From assembly GCF_035083965.1 (NCBI RefSeq), contig NC_089725.1:31802524-31866523 (forward strand): a stretch of 64,000 nt of DNA, read 5' to 3'. The stretch comes from Branchiostoma lanceolatum (lineage: Eukaryota; Chordata; Leptocardii; Amphioxiformes; Branchiostomatidae). A program made the position numbers and the translations under genes. Under the pieces are notes generated by a model. The model ran no database searches. It was not told the DNA's origin and saw only the letters and a program-made list of their open reading frames with translations. Below are positions 20,692-31,979 of the stretch, piece by piece; position 1 is the first letter of the stretch; each line of letters opens with the position of its first letter.

Positions 20692-21500
20692 GTTATAAAT
20701 ACCTCACTGTCCAGTGGATTTATAAATGCCAATCTGAACCAATTAAAAGCCCAGAAACCGTTATTCAAATATTTACCCATAGTTGTGATTATCGCATTTA
20801 TCGGTGGTGAGTGTGAGTATGAAATATCTTTCATTGTTACCTATATATTCGGCTTCAAATGTTGTAGGAACTCTACCCTTAGACCTCAACATACAAAGAG
20901 GCAAATTCAGAAAGATTTACTAACGCAGAATCAGTAATGCAAACAAGACAGCCCCGATAACACCGATTTTACTGTGGCTGTGCGCAGTGTTACAAGCATG
21001 ATAACATTGGGTAGTTGATATAGTGCTAGCCTCCTAAGATTTGGGCAGTTGCTAGAATTCTGGACTCCTCATAAAATTTGAAATTGCCGTTACATGCTGT
21101 CGCCATGCCTGCACACAAGTGATGCCTCCTGCCTACTTGAACCCCAAACTTCACCCCGTGCGGATATCGGCTCCGTGTGGCCCGTAATAGCCATATCCTA
21201 TAAAATGTGGAGGCTGTGCATGATGTAAAAATGACTGATAAACTGGTGGACGTACCGACTAGAAACAATTACGGGTACCAGCTCAGACGAAAACCGCAAT
21301 AAATAGCCATGCCTTCATGTACCCGAGTTATCAACCCTGAATTGAGGTGTTTAAAATGTGTTTTTTTCCTGGAACTGTAGTAGAGTGGAACCCGTTGCCA
21401 CCAAGTACTGTAGGGGTATCCTCAGTAAAGGCTCTTGTGTCAGTTAGCTCTCACCCTTAGTGAATTGAGCTTGTCTCAATCATGATGTTTCTGACTTATG
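20692..21500. other. intergenic, nothing recognised
   Basis: No coding signal, tRNA or clear repeat was seen. Confidence 0.4.
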
Positions 21501-21698
21501 CTTCGGTCCCATTTCAAATCCGGGGCCCGGCCGGGCTGTTTGTGAAAACGAAAAATAAAAGATGCAGTTCAAGAAAATACACAGTATATGGCTAGGAGTA
21601 ACCTTTTTACGTTCTGTGTCTTTTGTTGTCTTTTGTATCATGTTTTTTTCGTTCTCACAAGCTGCCCGGCCGGGCCCGGACTGGGAATGGGACCGAAG
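21501..21698. mobile_element. MITE with CTTCGGTCCCATT ends
   Basis: Inverted arms of about 50 bp: CTTCGGTCCCATT at the left; the right, reverse complemented, is identical over CTTCGGTCCCATT. Both continue through CCCGGCCGGGC to GAACGAAAAA or AAACGAAAAA. No clear target duplication. Confidence 0.75.
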
Positions 21699-22261
21699 TA
21701 TTAGGGAGAAGAGATGCTGCTCCAGTGAGCGTTAGTTCCTCGCCCTGAAAGTGGTCCCATGGCCTTGCACTGAGCAAACTCGTTACAAATAAACGACCGA
21801 TAAATGGGTCTCGATCGATCCCGCGAAATGTAGCGGGCAAACACACGGGTGCACCCAAGCCGTCAATCATCTTTAACGTGTTAATGAACATCAAATAAAG
21901 TGCGCTGATAAAGTCGGCGGAAGGAATGCGTACCGACGGGAAGGACTGTTATCAGCGGGCCGGCCCCAGGATACGCAGATAGCGGCGGAACCGCGCGGTA
22001 AAAACGCCGGCAATGAGCCTGATTTTCACGATAAAAATATTTTATTGCCGGTAGTGCAAGTGTACTCGATTGGTCTATTTTTTGAGCTGATATATGATGG
22101 TAATTTGACACCGCGCAAGTTACCATCGTAATCGACGAAGATATCGACCTTGACCGTCCATAAAGTCTGAAAAACCATCAAAAGGTGTTCAAAAGGTCCT
22201 GTGAGCTTATTCTTTTCCGATTACGGTAGTAATTACATACTAAATACACATACAATCTAAG

Positions 22262-22383
22262 TATGTATGTGTGTGTGTGTGTGTGTGTCCGGTGTGTGTG
22301 TGCTCGTGTGTGTGCGTGTGTGTGCGTGTGTGTGTGTGTGAGAGTGTGTGCGTGTGTGTGAGTGTATGTATGTGAGTGAGTGA

Positions 22384-22423
<40 letters not shown>

Positions 22424-22449
22424 CTGCGTGCGTGCGTGCGTGCTTGTCC

Positions 22450-22505
<56 letters not shown>

Positions 22506-22508
22506 TGG
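22262..22508. repeat. TG microsatellite
   Basis: Long interrupted (TG)n with GAGTGAGTGAG and CGTGCGTGCG variants. His/Thr-rich frames on the reverse strand are artefacts. Confidence 0.95.
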
Positions 22509-23254
22509 TATGTGTCAGTCGTTGTACCGGTAGACATACATTAAGAGACATTAAGAACTTTTAAACTTCAATCAGTTCACTTTATTTCTAATTAGGTCAA
22601 TGGATTGAGTGATAGACCACCATAGTACATTCCTAGCATCCGTAGACAGAAACTCCGATCAGAATCCCTACTGGTAGAATCAGCGATTCTGCCAGATCGC
22701 AATCTCAACCCTGACATATATATTAGGACTCCGTATTTGTATAAAGATATGCAAAATCATCAAAGCGTGTTCAAAAGGCGGTGTGGTCTCGTTTGGTCTC
22801 CGATAACATCATAAATTGCCGGTAAGTACAATCAATCGACGATTATGTGTATGAGGAATTTGACATAATATTTACACAAAGATAGCGCCGCAAAATAATC
22901 AAAATGAGCTCAAAAGGCGGTGTGGTCTCATCAGTTCATGCCGTATGAAGTCGGTAGCAAGTTCAATTATAGGATGATATATGAGGAATTTGACATCATA
23001 TTTACACAAAGATAGCGCCACAAAAGCAGCAGAATGAGTTAAAAAGGCGGTGTGGTCTCATTTGTTTATGATAAGATCAAATATTACCCGGGAGCAAGTG
23101 CACTCAACAAGCTATTATACATGTTGGGACTTTGGCACTATGACCAAATAAAGATAGACGTGTACGTACCCACCAAATCAGCCAAATGTGTTCTAAAGGC
23201 CGTATATATGTAGTCAGTAGTGAGAACACTTCATGCTTAGGTCACAATTGGCCT

Positions 23255-23379
23255 TTAAAGGAAGGCAAAGAAAATTGGATTTTGAAAGTCAATTTATTTA
23301 GTCATTTGTATACATGATTAGTTCAAACAACACTTTTATTTCCATTTTTGGGCCCTAATATTGCTTTGGTTGCCTTTAA
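23255..23379. mobile_element. TTAA-bounded MITE, short copy
   Basis: TTAAAGGAAGGCAAAG at left and GCTTTGGTTGCCTTTAA at right. The interior TCAATTTATTTAGTCATTT is shared with 16581-16911. A detached right-end fragment follows at about 23425-23475. Confidence 0.75.
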
Positions 23380-23599
23380 TGTAACCTCTTTAGCAGGATC
23401 TACGAGGTGGGCTTGTTTGAGGGCACATAATGTCCCTTTTTTCAGGCCCTAATATTGCTCGGGTTTCCTTCAAGTAGCAAACGATAAGAGCCAAATTGCC
23501 GGTAGCTAGTACACTTAATAAGACAATATATTAGGAGCTTGACACCGTATTGACAAAGGGACTTATAAATCCAGCAGAATGTAACAGTAAACGCTTAAC

Positions 23600-25090
23600 A
23601 TATCATCTTGATTACTCTGTTTTCGTTAAGCGGTTGATATGAATACGCTTGAATATTTATCATACAGATGGGTGCGAAAGACAAATATTTACATCGACAT
23701 GTTTTTGTGACAAGTCGAGGCTTGTGTCAAGTCTCCAATTCCTGAGAAGTCGCGTCAGGCCGGGAGTTGTCGGACTTTTAAGGCTGAGCAAACTGGAACT
23801 TAATTAAACTTTGACGACCTCCTCATTCTGCAACTAGGCATTGTAGGAATCCCGCAATCTCTCAAAAACAGATGTGAGGAGTGCGCCTGGTTTGAACGTC
23901 ATCTTGTGGCGTCGTGTACGACTTTCTGGTTTGCCAGGTGAGCAGAGGAAGTCGCACACCACTAAAAAGACCGTTCAAGGCGTATAGAATAAGTTTTTGC
24001 AAGCTTGTGCATTTACTCAACGTGGAGAACATCGCTCAAACAATGTGTACCTAAAAAGTACAGTTCTTGCACTATGATATATTGTCTACAGTTAGAACAA
24101 AGCAACGTCCAAGGTCCAGATTTTTGGTCATGCGACAATAATGGCAAATGTTTTGCAGCTAATTTGAAAGCATTTAGAGGATGACAGAAGAGTTGACACA
24201 TTCAATGACCGCTAAGATTATAGCTCTTTTGTCCTTTGTTCTGTACATTGCACCCCACAAAACCCGTCACAAATTGATATAACTTTATTGGTACCTATAT
24301 CGGCCGTACAGTTTACTAAACTGTTTTTTTTGTCGTCAGATATTTGTCTTGCAATTGGGTATAGCATACATAGTTTTCAAACCACCGTTAGATGCCGTGA
24401 TCTAGCTATATAACTGCCGCAATTTGTCAAGTTCACTGTCAGGTTTATGTGTTTGGCCTGTTTGTGCCCTGCAATAATGCTAAAGTCCCATCCTGTTTAG
24501 GAAACAACGATGACGTTAAAACCAACGGTAAAGATGTCACGTTCTGTATAACTGCCACAATTTGTCAGGCTAAGTCAAGTTCACCGTCGGATTCCGCAAA
24601 TAACGTTCAGGTCACATCCTGTTTAGGCAAAAATAAGGACAAATTCTTTGCTCTTAATTTTATAGCACTGACACGACCGAACAAAAGGATAAACATGTGC
24701 CAGATATTTCAGTTCTTTGACTGATGTTTCCCGGTGTATATATATCACCAGTTTACAAGTTTTGTCCGTATGCACGAGATGGCCGTCTTTTTTCACTGTT
24801 CAGTTTACTAAACCATGGCTGCTATTTTCAACTTGTCAAGGTAGGTTTTCTTGGCTATTATTTATGGGTTTGAAATCAACATTATGGGTCTTGTATACAA
24901 CAGAATTGCAGCAATATCTCTAAGAAGGTCACGTACACCGTTACGTTTATGAGATTAGCTGGTCGGCATGTCTCACAAAGTTTATCAGAGTATACCGGAG
25001 TATCTAACTTGTTATCGAAAGCTTTCTGGACAAGTATAATCCGTTTTATAAACACTGCCGTGCGTGTTTGGTTCCCCATGATCACCGCTT
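23600..25090. other. intergenic, weak tandem duplication only
   Basis: About 130-bp duplicated blocks at 24406-24515 and 24546-24640 share TATAACTGCC, CAATTTGTCA and CATCCTGTTTAGG. No gene was identified. Confidence 0.4.
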
Positions 25091-25093
25091 TCC

Positions 25094-25287
25094 TGCTCTC
25101 CAAGCAGAGGTTCGGCTCCGGGTGGTTTTTGACGTGTTTTGGGCGTTTTTGTCGAGTTTTCTATTTTGTCCCGTTTTGAAACTTGGCTTGGTGACATAAA
25201 GAGAACGGGACAAAATAGAAAGCCCGACAAAAACGCCCGCAAAACACGTCAAACACCAGCCCGAGCCGAACCTCTGCTTGGAGGGTA
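25094..25287. mobile_element. MITE, TACTCTCCAAGCAGAGG family
   Basis: Left TGCTCTCCAAGCAGAGG, right CCTCTGCTTGGAGGGTA. Inner arms share GACGTGTTTTGGGCGTTTTT and TTCTATTTTGTC with the copy at 41931-42126. The target duplication is not clear. Confidence 0.8.
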
Positions 25288-26152
25288 CGCGGTCCCCCTG
25301 ACCGGTCACGTCCGCAGTTTGTACTTGTGTTTGTCCGTTTCCAGGCTGTGAAGTTTGACAAATCCGCGCGGCAATATTTGACTTGGCGCGCAAACCTTTA
25401 CGGTACGGCGCAATCTGCTCGCAAAACAGGGCGATAGAAGGAACATAACAAGTTTTCGGAGTCGACTCGGGGCTGTGTGTGAGGAGCTTTGGGCTGCTCA
25501 AGTGGAGTTTGCCCACTAGAAAACGCTACTGGAGTGCCCTAGGGTTCTCCTTGTCAGAAAAGCCTGTGGCTTGCTCTTTATTCTACCTCTGAATAATCTA
25601 AATCAAACACGGGTTTTGACAGTTCTAGATTAATTGTTTCTAGTTATTTTATTCATATGGACACATCATATTTATCAGACATTTCTGAAGGACTGTCCAC
25701 AGAAAAAGCGTCGCGTGGTTCGGCTCCGATCAGCTGCTGATAAACGACGGAGACATTTGTTATCCCCACAATTCCGTAGCCCGACTCTCCCTACCCGGCG
25801 GCCCTGCACTTTTAAATAGAGTAAACCGGGGCTTAATTAAACTCCGGCGACCCGCTTACTGCGCAGCCAAGGTGGGGAGGAATCTGGCACACCTGTCCTC
25901 ACCCGTGCTCACCTGAGCTCACCTGGCGGTTACGTTTCTGTGGAAGGTAAGTACGGGGCGATGATTGGGACGAGGGTTGGGAACTGTGGAGGGCGGCATT
26001 CCCTAATTGGACGCTTTTTGTCACCCTCTCGTGTTGTGTGCATTCCTGAACAGAGTCAAGTATAATGTTTGTATCTCTGTTTGTGTGACTTCGAGTTTTC
26101 AAGTTCACCAGATTATGTCGTGATGTCTCCTTCGTCCTGAAAAACACAAGGA

Positions 26153-26313
26153 TAGCCTCAGTTGCAGACTCCTTCCGGCTGTTTTCTTTTTCAAGTGGCA
26201 GTTTTATTATTACATTTTTTTCCTTCCCGGCCGGCAAAAAGAAAAAAAAAATGTGATGATAAAACTGTAACCTGAAAAAGAAAACAGCCGGAAGGAGTCT
26301 GCAACGGAGGCTA
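26153..26313. mobile_element. MITE with TAGCCTC ends
   Basis: Arms of about 65 bp pair from TAGCCTCAGTTGCAGACTCC on the left with GGAGTCTGCAACGGAGGCTA on the right. They enclose CCGGCTGTTTTCTTTTTC and its complement and a CCGGCCGG centre. Confidence 0.8.
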
Positions 26314-26472
26314 CATAAGGATATGATTATAGTTTTCAAAAAAGAATAACAGATAATTTCCCTGTTTCTATTTATCTATCTTTCTGTCCGCTTGTCTGTT
26401 TGTCTGTCTGTCTGTCGGTGTCTTTGTCCATTCTCCCTGTCTCTGTCTCTTTACCGCCCCTCACTTGAATCA

Positions 26473-26632
26473 AAGATAAAGTTCAACTGCAAATTGCCAA
26501 CACAAAAATTGGACTTACCCAAATTCTAACAGAAGCATTGGGTTGCTCGTTCCTTGACAAAGACCCGGGTTGATAAGTCGAAAATTTGTGCAAGTCCAAT
26601 ATTTGTGTTGGAAGTTTGCAGCTCGACTTTCA
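26473..26632. mobile_element. short foldback element
   Basis: About 36-bp inverted ends (CTGCAAATTGCCAACACAAA versus the complement of TTTGTGTTGGAAGTTTGCAG) surround ACCCGGGTTGATAAGTCGAA. The layout resembles the other small Penelope-like foldbacks, but it lacks the GAAACGTC core. Confidence 0.6.
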
Positions 26633-27429
26633 TTCAGAATATATAACGTTGTACGTGTGACTTTAATGCAGACTGATAGTGTGATTTATCAGGCCTTAAC
26701 ACGTGTATGTGCCTTTTGACTATCGGCAGTTCATCAACGTTCACACAACGCGCTTAACTTATCGATCACACGTTTCTGAATCGTCGCAGATCGTAGCTTT
26801 AAAAACAACCCACCCGACATTTCGATCCGTGAGATCACGACAATTGGACATACTGTCACGTATAAAGAGTTTGCTGTTTGTGCCCGGCTTTGAACATTTA
26901 CTGATCGATGCTGTAGTATTGATCACTACGTGTAACATTTTCTAACACCAGTACATGTACGTGGACTTGACGTGAGGTCCTGTAACACTGGTCGGTCTAT
27001 ATGGGGTAAGGAAAGTTCTCGACTAGCCGCCGGAAGCGTGTTTCTCCTCTTGGGTCAGTTAGTCTTAAATCATAATGGTTCTGGCTTGGGGAGAAGATAC
27101 GTTGTCCCAGTCTTATTCAGGTAACCCATAACCTTGATAACTTAAAGTTCAGTGCCCTAGGAGTGGTCTCTTAGCCTTTGCACTGAGCAAACTCGTTAGA
27201 AAGTACATATGCTAGGTACATACTAGCTGGGTTGTTGAGGTACAGTCACATACGTCGTACAATTCTATTTTGTCCTACGATTTTCAGCTAGGCTGCATTT
27301 GTATGACAGAACCGACAGTCGATCTACACTGTACGGCAACCCTTTCTGAAGTGTCCCTTTCTTTTATTTCGCTTTTTGACAAGGACGACGTGGCACAGCA
27401 ATCTTATTTTAACAGTGCCACGCACAGAG

Positions 27430-27570
27430 AACAATATACTCGTTTCTACACCTGGGTGAAGTGAGGAAAGTCGTGTTAAGTATCTTTCCCAAGGGCACAA
27501 CATCGGTGGCATCCGGGGTTTCGAACCCGGGACCTTGCCGTTACGCCACACGACCCCACGACAACCTTTT
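27430..27570 (-). mobile_element. SINE, reverse orientation
   Basis: On the reverse strand a tRNA-like B box (GGTTCGAAACC) lies upstream of TGCCCTTGGGAAAGATAC and ACTTCACCCAGGTGTAG, the same order as the copy at 1440-1705. Frames across it are artefacts. Confidence 0.65.
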
Positions 27571-28077
27571 CTTTGCGGACTTTGGTACAGCACATCCACA
27601 ACTGTCGCGAGAATGCGCTCCATTTGCTGTCGTACACCCATCGTACGACGTATCTGACGACTGTTTGTGTACATTCATGTTAGCTCAGCCGGTCGCTAAT
27701 CCGACGCTAATCCGACGTACATTCATTACCGAGTCTTTATTTGTCGCTGTCAGAGAACCAGGCAACCCCGGAGACGCAGAGCCAGGTGTATTTCTGAGGT
27801 CGTCCACAGTTGGCTCGGTGAGAGAGAGGGATTCATGAGGGTGCGTCGGACGCACTTCTTGGACTTTACAACCACTTCAAGACGTTACAAGGCAACAGGT
27901 GGTTTGACCAAGACTCTGCGAGGTCTCAAGGTGAGTCTGAGTTTCTCAAGGAGCCGTGTGAAGTACTTTGTTGTGAAAGTTGTTTTGAACACCTTATGAC
28001 AGGTCTACCTACTTCTCAACATACCGTTACATGTTGATGTTTGCTTGCGTCGCATGGCGGGTAAACTGGTTCACAGC

Positions 28078-28400
28078 ACAAATCCCCTGTCACACATTCA
28101 AGACCTCCCCTCCACTTTGCTCCCGACCACACCCAACCAAGGTCGGCGCTGGGTTGGGAGTAGCTTGGAATCTATCTTATTTTAGCTCTAGTTCACTCCT
28201 CTGGTCGCAAGTAACCAGGAAGAATATGACTTTCAATAGTTTAATTTGTCAAAATGAGTAGTCGGCCGATACAGACGACTTCTAGAGATCAGTAGGCAAC
28301 TTCGCCGGCCAACTCCCAACCATAGATGACCTTGCCTACGACTAACTCCCAACCTTGGTCTGGAGAAGGTTTGGAGGCCATAGTCGGGCCTTAACACACC
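28078..28400. mobile_element. repeat starting CCCCTGTCACAC
   Basis: It shares CCCCTGTCACACA and several AACCTTGGT/CCAACCAAGG inverted motifs with 52779-53120. Borders are uncertain. Confidence 0.4.
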
Positions 28401-28810
28401 AGTTCTATACTAAAAGGTCATCAAGTACTAGCTAGGTGTCCGACTAAAAATACCCTGCAACTTTTGTGCTATTTTGTGGACTAAAATCTTTACTGTTCGC
28501 ACAGAATTGTGCGATTTTTAACGTTATATGATTTGCACGTTGTGTTGTGTTTACATTTCAGCGTCGAGATGCAAATGTGGTAATGGGGTGTTTTAAACAT
28601 GCTTGCTGGCGATGTGGGTTCTTCGTCTATGAGGCTTTCGCAGTTAAGACCTTAGCTTAACAAGGAAGTTATTTTGAAGAAAATTTGGTAAAATAAAACG
28701 TATATTTGTTGATGTTTACCCTGATAATGTCAAAATTTGCCTTTAAATTAATAGAACAAACGCTACGACACTTCCGACCATGGACAGTAGTCTTCAGCTA
28801 CATGTTTGCG

Positions 28811-28867
28811 TGACGTCACCGTCATGACGCCACATTGCACTGACGTCACGTTTCCGCCGCCATCTTG
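28811..28867. promoter_or_regulatory. promoter-like cluster: two CRE palindromes and a YY1 site
   Basis: TGACGTCA occurs at 28811-28818 and 28841-28848, exactly 30 bp apart, with ATGACGCC between them. GCCGCCATCTTG at 28856-28867 is the reverse of the YY1 consensus CAAGATGGCGGC. The first gene downstream on the forward strand starts 1.3 kb away at 30179. Confidence 0.45.
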
Positions 28868-29972
28868 TCTACGCCTGTGGCAAAGAGTCGTTCCGTCATT
28901 CGTCGCTAGGGAGCGACACTTGTCGGGGGCCTCCAAGTAGATGTGTGGTGCTTTGTTCTTGCTATTTTAGTCAACCAGAGTCCTAGTTGACTTTTGAGAA
29001 AAGTCTGTATGCCATAAGTCGTAATTGTTGTGGAATAAAGTTGTTCTTTTTTTACATCTTTTCAGAGATTCTTTCTCTAACTGACTTAACGACAAATCAC
29101 TGCAAAACCCCAACGTTACATTTCTAAAATCTTTCTGAAGCTTTCTAAACTTCCAGCGCGTGTGCATAACGATTGGTGTAGGTTCTAAAACACGAGTCAA
29201 TATGCTGCTGTTTGACATGAAAATATTTACATGAAATGATTCATACAAAGGCACGATAGAATGACAGAGGCCCACTTATAGAAACTCAGTGAGCTCATGA
29301 ACAGGACGCAGATGAACAAGGACTGGTCGCAGCTGTAGGATGTCACCACTTCTACAGATGCAGGAAACAATGCGTCATCATCATAATGGGATCATAATCT
29401 CCTAGAGGGGGTAGAAACAAAATTCAATTACCGGACCTTTGAACCTCATAACCCTATTTACCTAGGCGGATTTGGAGCGCAAAGGTCGACGAATTGAGTT
29501 TGTTGCTTTCTTCTAAGCATCAGCAAAAGACGGCTGAGTAGAACTTTGAACGTGTCCGCACGCATGCTGGCAGAACCGGACACCGTTCTCATTGTCGTCC
29601 GCACAGCTATTAGATTTACCGGTCTGTGATGCTTTACAGTGGTTAGAAACAACACGTAACAGTGCTGGTGTTGAGCACGGTTCATTCAAGTTCCCAGAAC
29701 ACGTTTGTCTCGCGCACTCTACACTAATGGCGAGGTCAAGTTGAAGTAGCGGCTGTGATGTCTTTCTCTCCCGGCTGATTTTGGTGGCAGCGCGGTTCTG
29801 TACAATGTTCCGCGCGTCTGCCACAGTCGGGAGGCAGCGAACCGGGAGGAGAGGAGAGCTCTCCATCTGGAGAGGTCCTAGTGCGGCGGAAGGGCGATGA
29901 AAGCGCGCGGTGGAGCAGACAGGAGTGGCGTGAGGGGGTGATTCGTACACGCCACTTGTCGTCACATCGCCA

Positions 29973-29979
29973 TTTATAA
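29973..29979 (+). promoter_or_regulatory. TATA-like element upstream of the 210-residue protein gene
   Basis: TTTATAA 200 bases upstream of the ATG at 30179. If used, transcription would start near 30005 with about a 175-base leader. Confidence 0.35.
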
Positions 29980-30178
29980 CCTGTACATGACGTGGGCACC
30001 ACAACACTGCCAGGAGTCTCCGCGGCCTGTATCTCTCTCTACCTGTCGTCTGTCAGCGGAAGGAGTCGTCCTAAGGAGGAAGGACAAGCGTCTTGAGGAC
30101 CCACGACGTCTCACATCTGGAGGATCCTCTCTAAGGAGCCGCGAAGACGTCTTGATAGCCCTGCTTCTGTGAGTAAAG

Positions 30179-30811
30179 ATGGCGGGACGGAAGCTGCCTG
30201 ACGGGACGCTGGACGACTTCCTGGAGTTTGTACGTCACCAGGAGGTTCGGGACCGGTTCCTGGAGGAGACCCCGGCGGCGCAGGGCATGCAGCGGTTCCG
30301 CCCGCTGCCGGAGATCCCGGCCGCCGCCACGCAGGGAAGCCTGTCCCCCTGGGACCACGGCTCCGACTGCGACAGGTACGAGGACATGAACTCCGAAGAC
30401 GAGGATGAGGAGGACAGCTGCGGCTTCAGCGCACAGATGGGGGGAGGGGACGGCGACAGGACGTACAGCGCGACCGTCCCCAAGATCGTCATCAGCCCCA
30501 GGGACAGCAGGAAGACTCCCAGCCCCATGCGGCCAAAGACCCCCTCCACACCCAGAGACCCCCCTCCCCCTCCCCAGCGTATTCAACGAGAACAGATGAT
30601 CCAGCCCAGAGGCAAGTCTCAGAGTCGGGAGGACGTTGCCATGGAAACGGTGGTCCCCATGACGACGCCCAGGCGCGGCAGTCTCCACGACGGGACGTCG
30701 CTGAAGATACCCCGCGATCCTTTAAGTGTCCGGAGACATTCTCTCGGCTCTCCTCAAGACAACGAGCTGAAACTGCCGCGTCTTAGCGACAGGAAGAACA
30801 GCCTGAGATGA
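30179..30811 (+). CDS. 210-residue disordered phospho-motif protein
   Basis: Single-exon coding region. The start has AAAG before ATGG (good Kozak) and an in-frame TGA at 30170-30172 just upstream; the stop is TGA at 30809. Residues 11-22 form a predicted amphipathic helix, LDD then FLEFVRHQE, followed at 40-46 by FRPLPEI. Both are matched in the gene at 37942 (IDE, IVQIVRQQE, FAPLPGI), which supports paralogy. Residues 67-78 are acidic. The remainder is P/S/R-rich with a poly-proline run and several basophilic serine sites (PRRGSL, VRRHSLGS, DRKNSLR) typical of PKA-type or 14-3-3 motifs. No membrane segment or signal peptide, so probably cytosolic. A perfect splice-donor string GTGAGTAAAG at 30169-30178 sits directly before the ATG. 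No family recognised. Confidence 0.75.
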   Translation: MAGRKLPDGTLDDFLEFVRHQEVRDRFLEETPAAQGMQRFRPLPEIPAAATQGSLSPWDHGSDCDRYEDMNSEDEDEEDSCGFSAQMGGGDGDRTYSATVPKIVISPRDSRKTPSPMRPKTPSTPRDPPPPPQRIQREQMIQPRGKSQSREDVAMETVVPMTTPRRGSLHDGTSLKIPRDPLSVRRHSLGSPQDNELKLPRLSDRKNSLR

Positions 30812-31979
30812 CGTCGTCGTCTCGAGACGATGACGTCGTCTTCACCACCTCCGTCCGACGTTCCGACGGCGTCTAAGAACTTTCTCCCGAGACGGGACAA
30901 TGATAGCCGTGGTAAGGAGGAGGATTTGCAGAACAAACGTGTCGCTAAGCCGGGCTGCTTTGTACGCAGCATTGGTGTGTTTGTTCGCTACGTGTTTAAC
31001 GTCGCCAGAAAAATAACTTCACTTTCCGCACATTTATCACATGTTTCCTTCAACATTGAATTTCGGATTAGCAAGCTTGACGCGTTTCCATTGGACACGT
31101 GCATGAGAGTCTGGATGGAGAGATTCTACCCGAGGAAGCGGTTTTCTGACGGGACTGTTGTTCAATCGTCCACACGAGTGGCGTGTTTACTTATTTATTG
31201 AGTGGTGCCGTTGCGTAACCGGTAAACACGCGGATAGAAACGCGAAAATAGTTACGCCGACGGCACCGAAAATATTTGGTTAGGACGATTCCAATCCACG
31301 ACGAGTACTTGGCTACACGACATACGCAACGCACGATTAAGCATTATTTTCGTCAAACAACGTCTCTGTCGTTATTCGCCGCTTGTTGTAGCGGTTCTGA
31401 CCGAACGTTTGACCAAACTTGCCGCACGTTTTTCCCGGGCCCCCCGGTCTCCCGGCGGCAGGGGCGCGGGTCGTGTCACCGCCCCATTATCCACATTTAA
31501 TAACTGTATTTTACGAGCCGAGTGTTTGCACATGGTGGCGTTGTCAAGATGTAATCACCCACTTAACCTGTCAAGTCGAGATCGGACATTAATGTGGCTT
31601 GTATATTATATCACCACGATCTGTGTCGGAAAGGCGCCCCCCTCCCACCCGTAACGCCAGGAATGTTAAAGTCGTAAAAACGCCGACGTTCTCAGAGCCA
31701 GAGTCGCACAGGTATGTCGGCACAGGTAGAGAGAGAACACCTTTGTATCACCTGTGGTGACCGTATGTTGTATAGGTGCTGCGCTAGGTGTGCCGCTTCT
31801 ATTGGCGCAGTAAACACCGACCGCTGAATGCGCGGACGTCTCTTTTTGATACCCGCCAGCGCCTTTGATAGGGCTGAAGTCGCCAGGCGTGTCGAACAAG
31901 ACACGGAACGAGCAAACTCCAGACCACAACGCACACCTCTGAGAGTTCTGTACTCAAGATGGTATATAGTTTAAAACTG
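30812..31979. other. 3' flank of the 210-residue protein gene
   Basis: An imperfect GACGTC-rich hairpin lies just after the stop (about 30810-30840). No canonical poly(A) signal or other gene was found. Frames in this stretch lack coding-like composition. Confidence 0.35.

Larger units (their letters stand above)
22020..23600 (+). repeat. degenerate satellite, unit ~130-150 bp
   Basis: The recurring core AAAAGGCGGTGTGGTCTC occurs at about 22773, 22912 and 23042, with a diverged form at about 22184. Between cores are AGGAATTTGACAT and TTTACACAAAGATAGCGCC (at 22855-22890 and 22985-23020). Outlying relics with TTGCCGGTAG and TTTGACACCG occur near 22040, 22110 and 23500. The array is split by the TG microsatellite and by a TTAA MITE. 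Confidence 0.75.

Noticed and set aside
22178-22551. His/Thr-rich frames
   Set aside because: Translation of a TG microsatellite.
27324-27838. 116- and 125-residue frames on opposite strands
   Set aside because: They overlap each other and a reverse SINE; no domain features.
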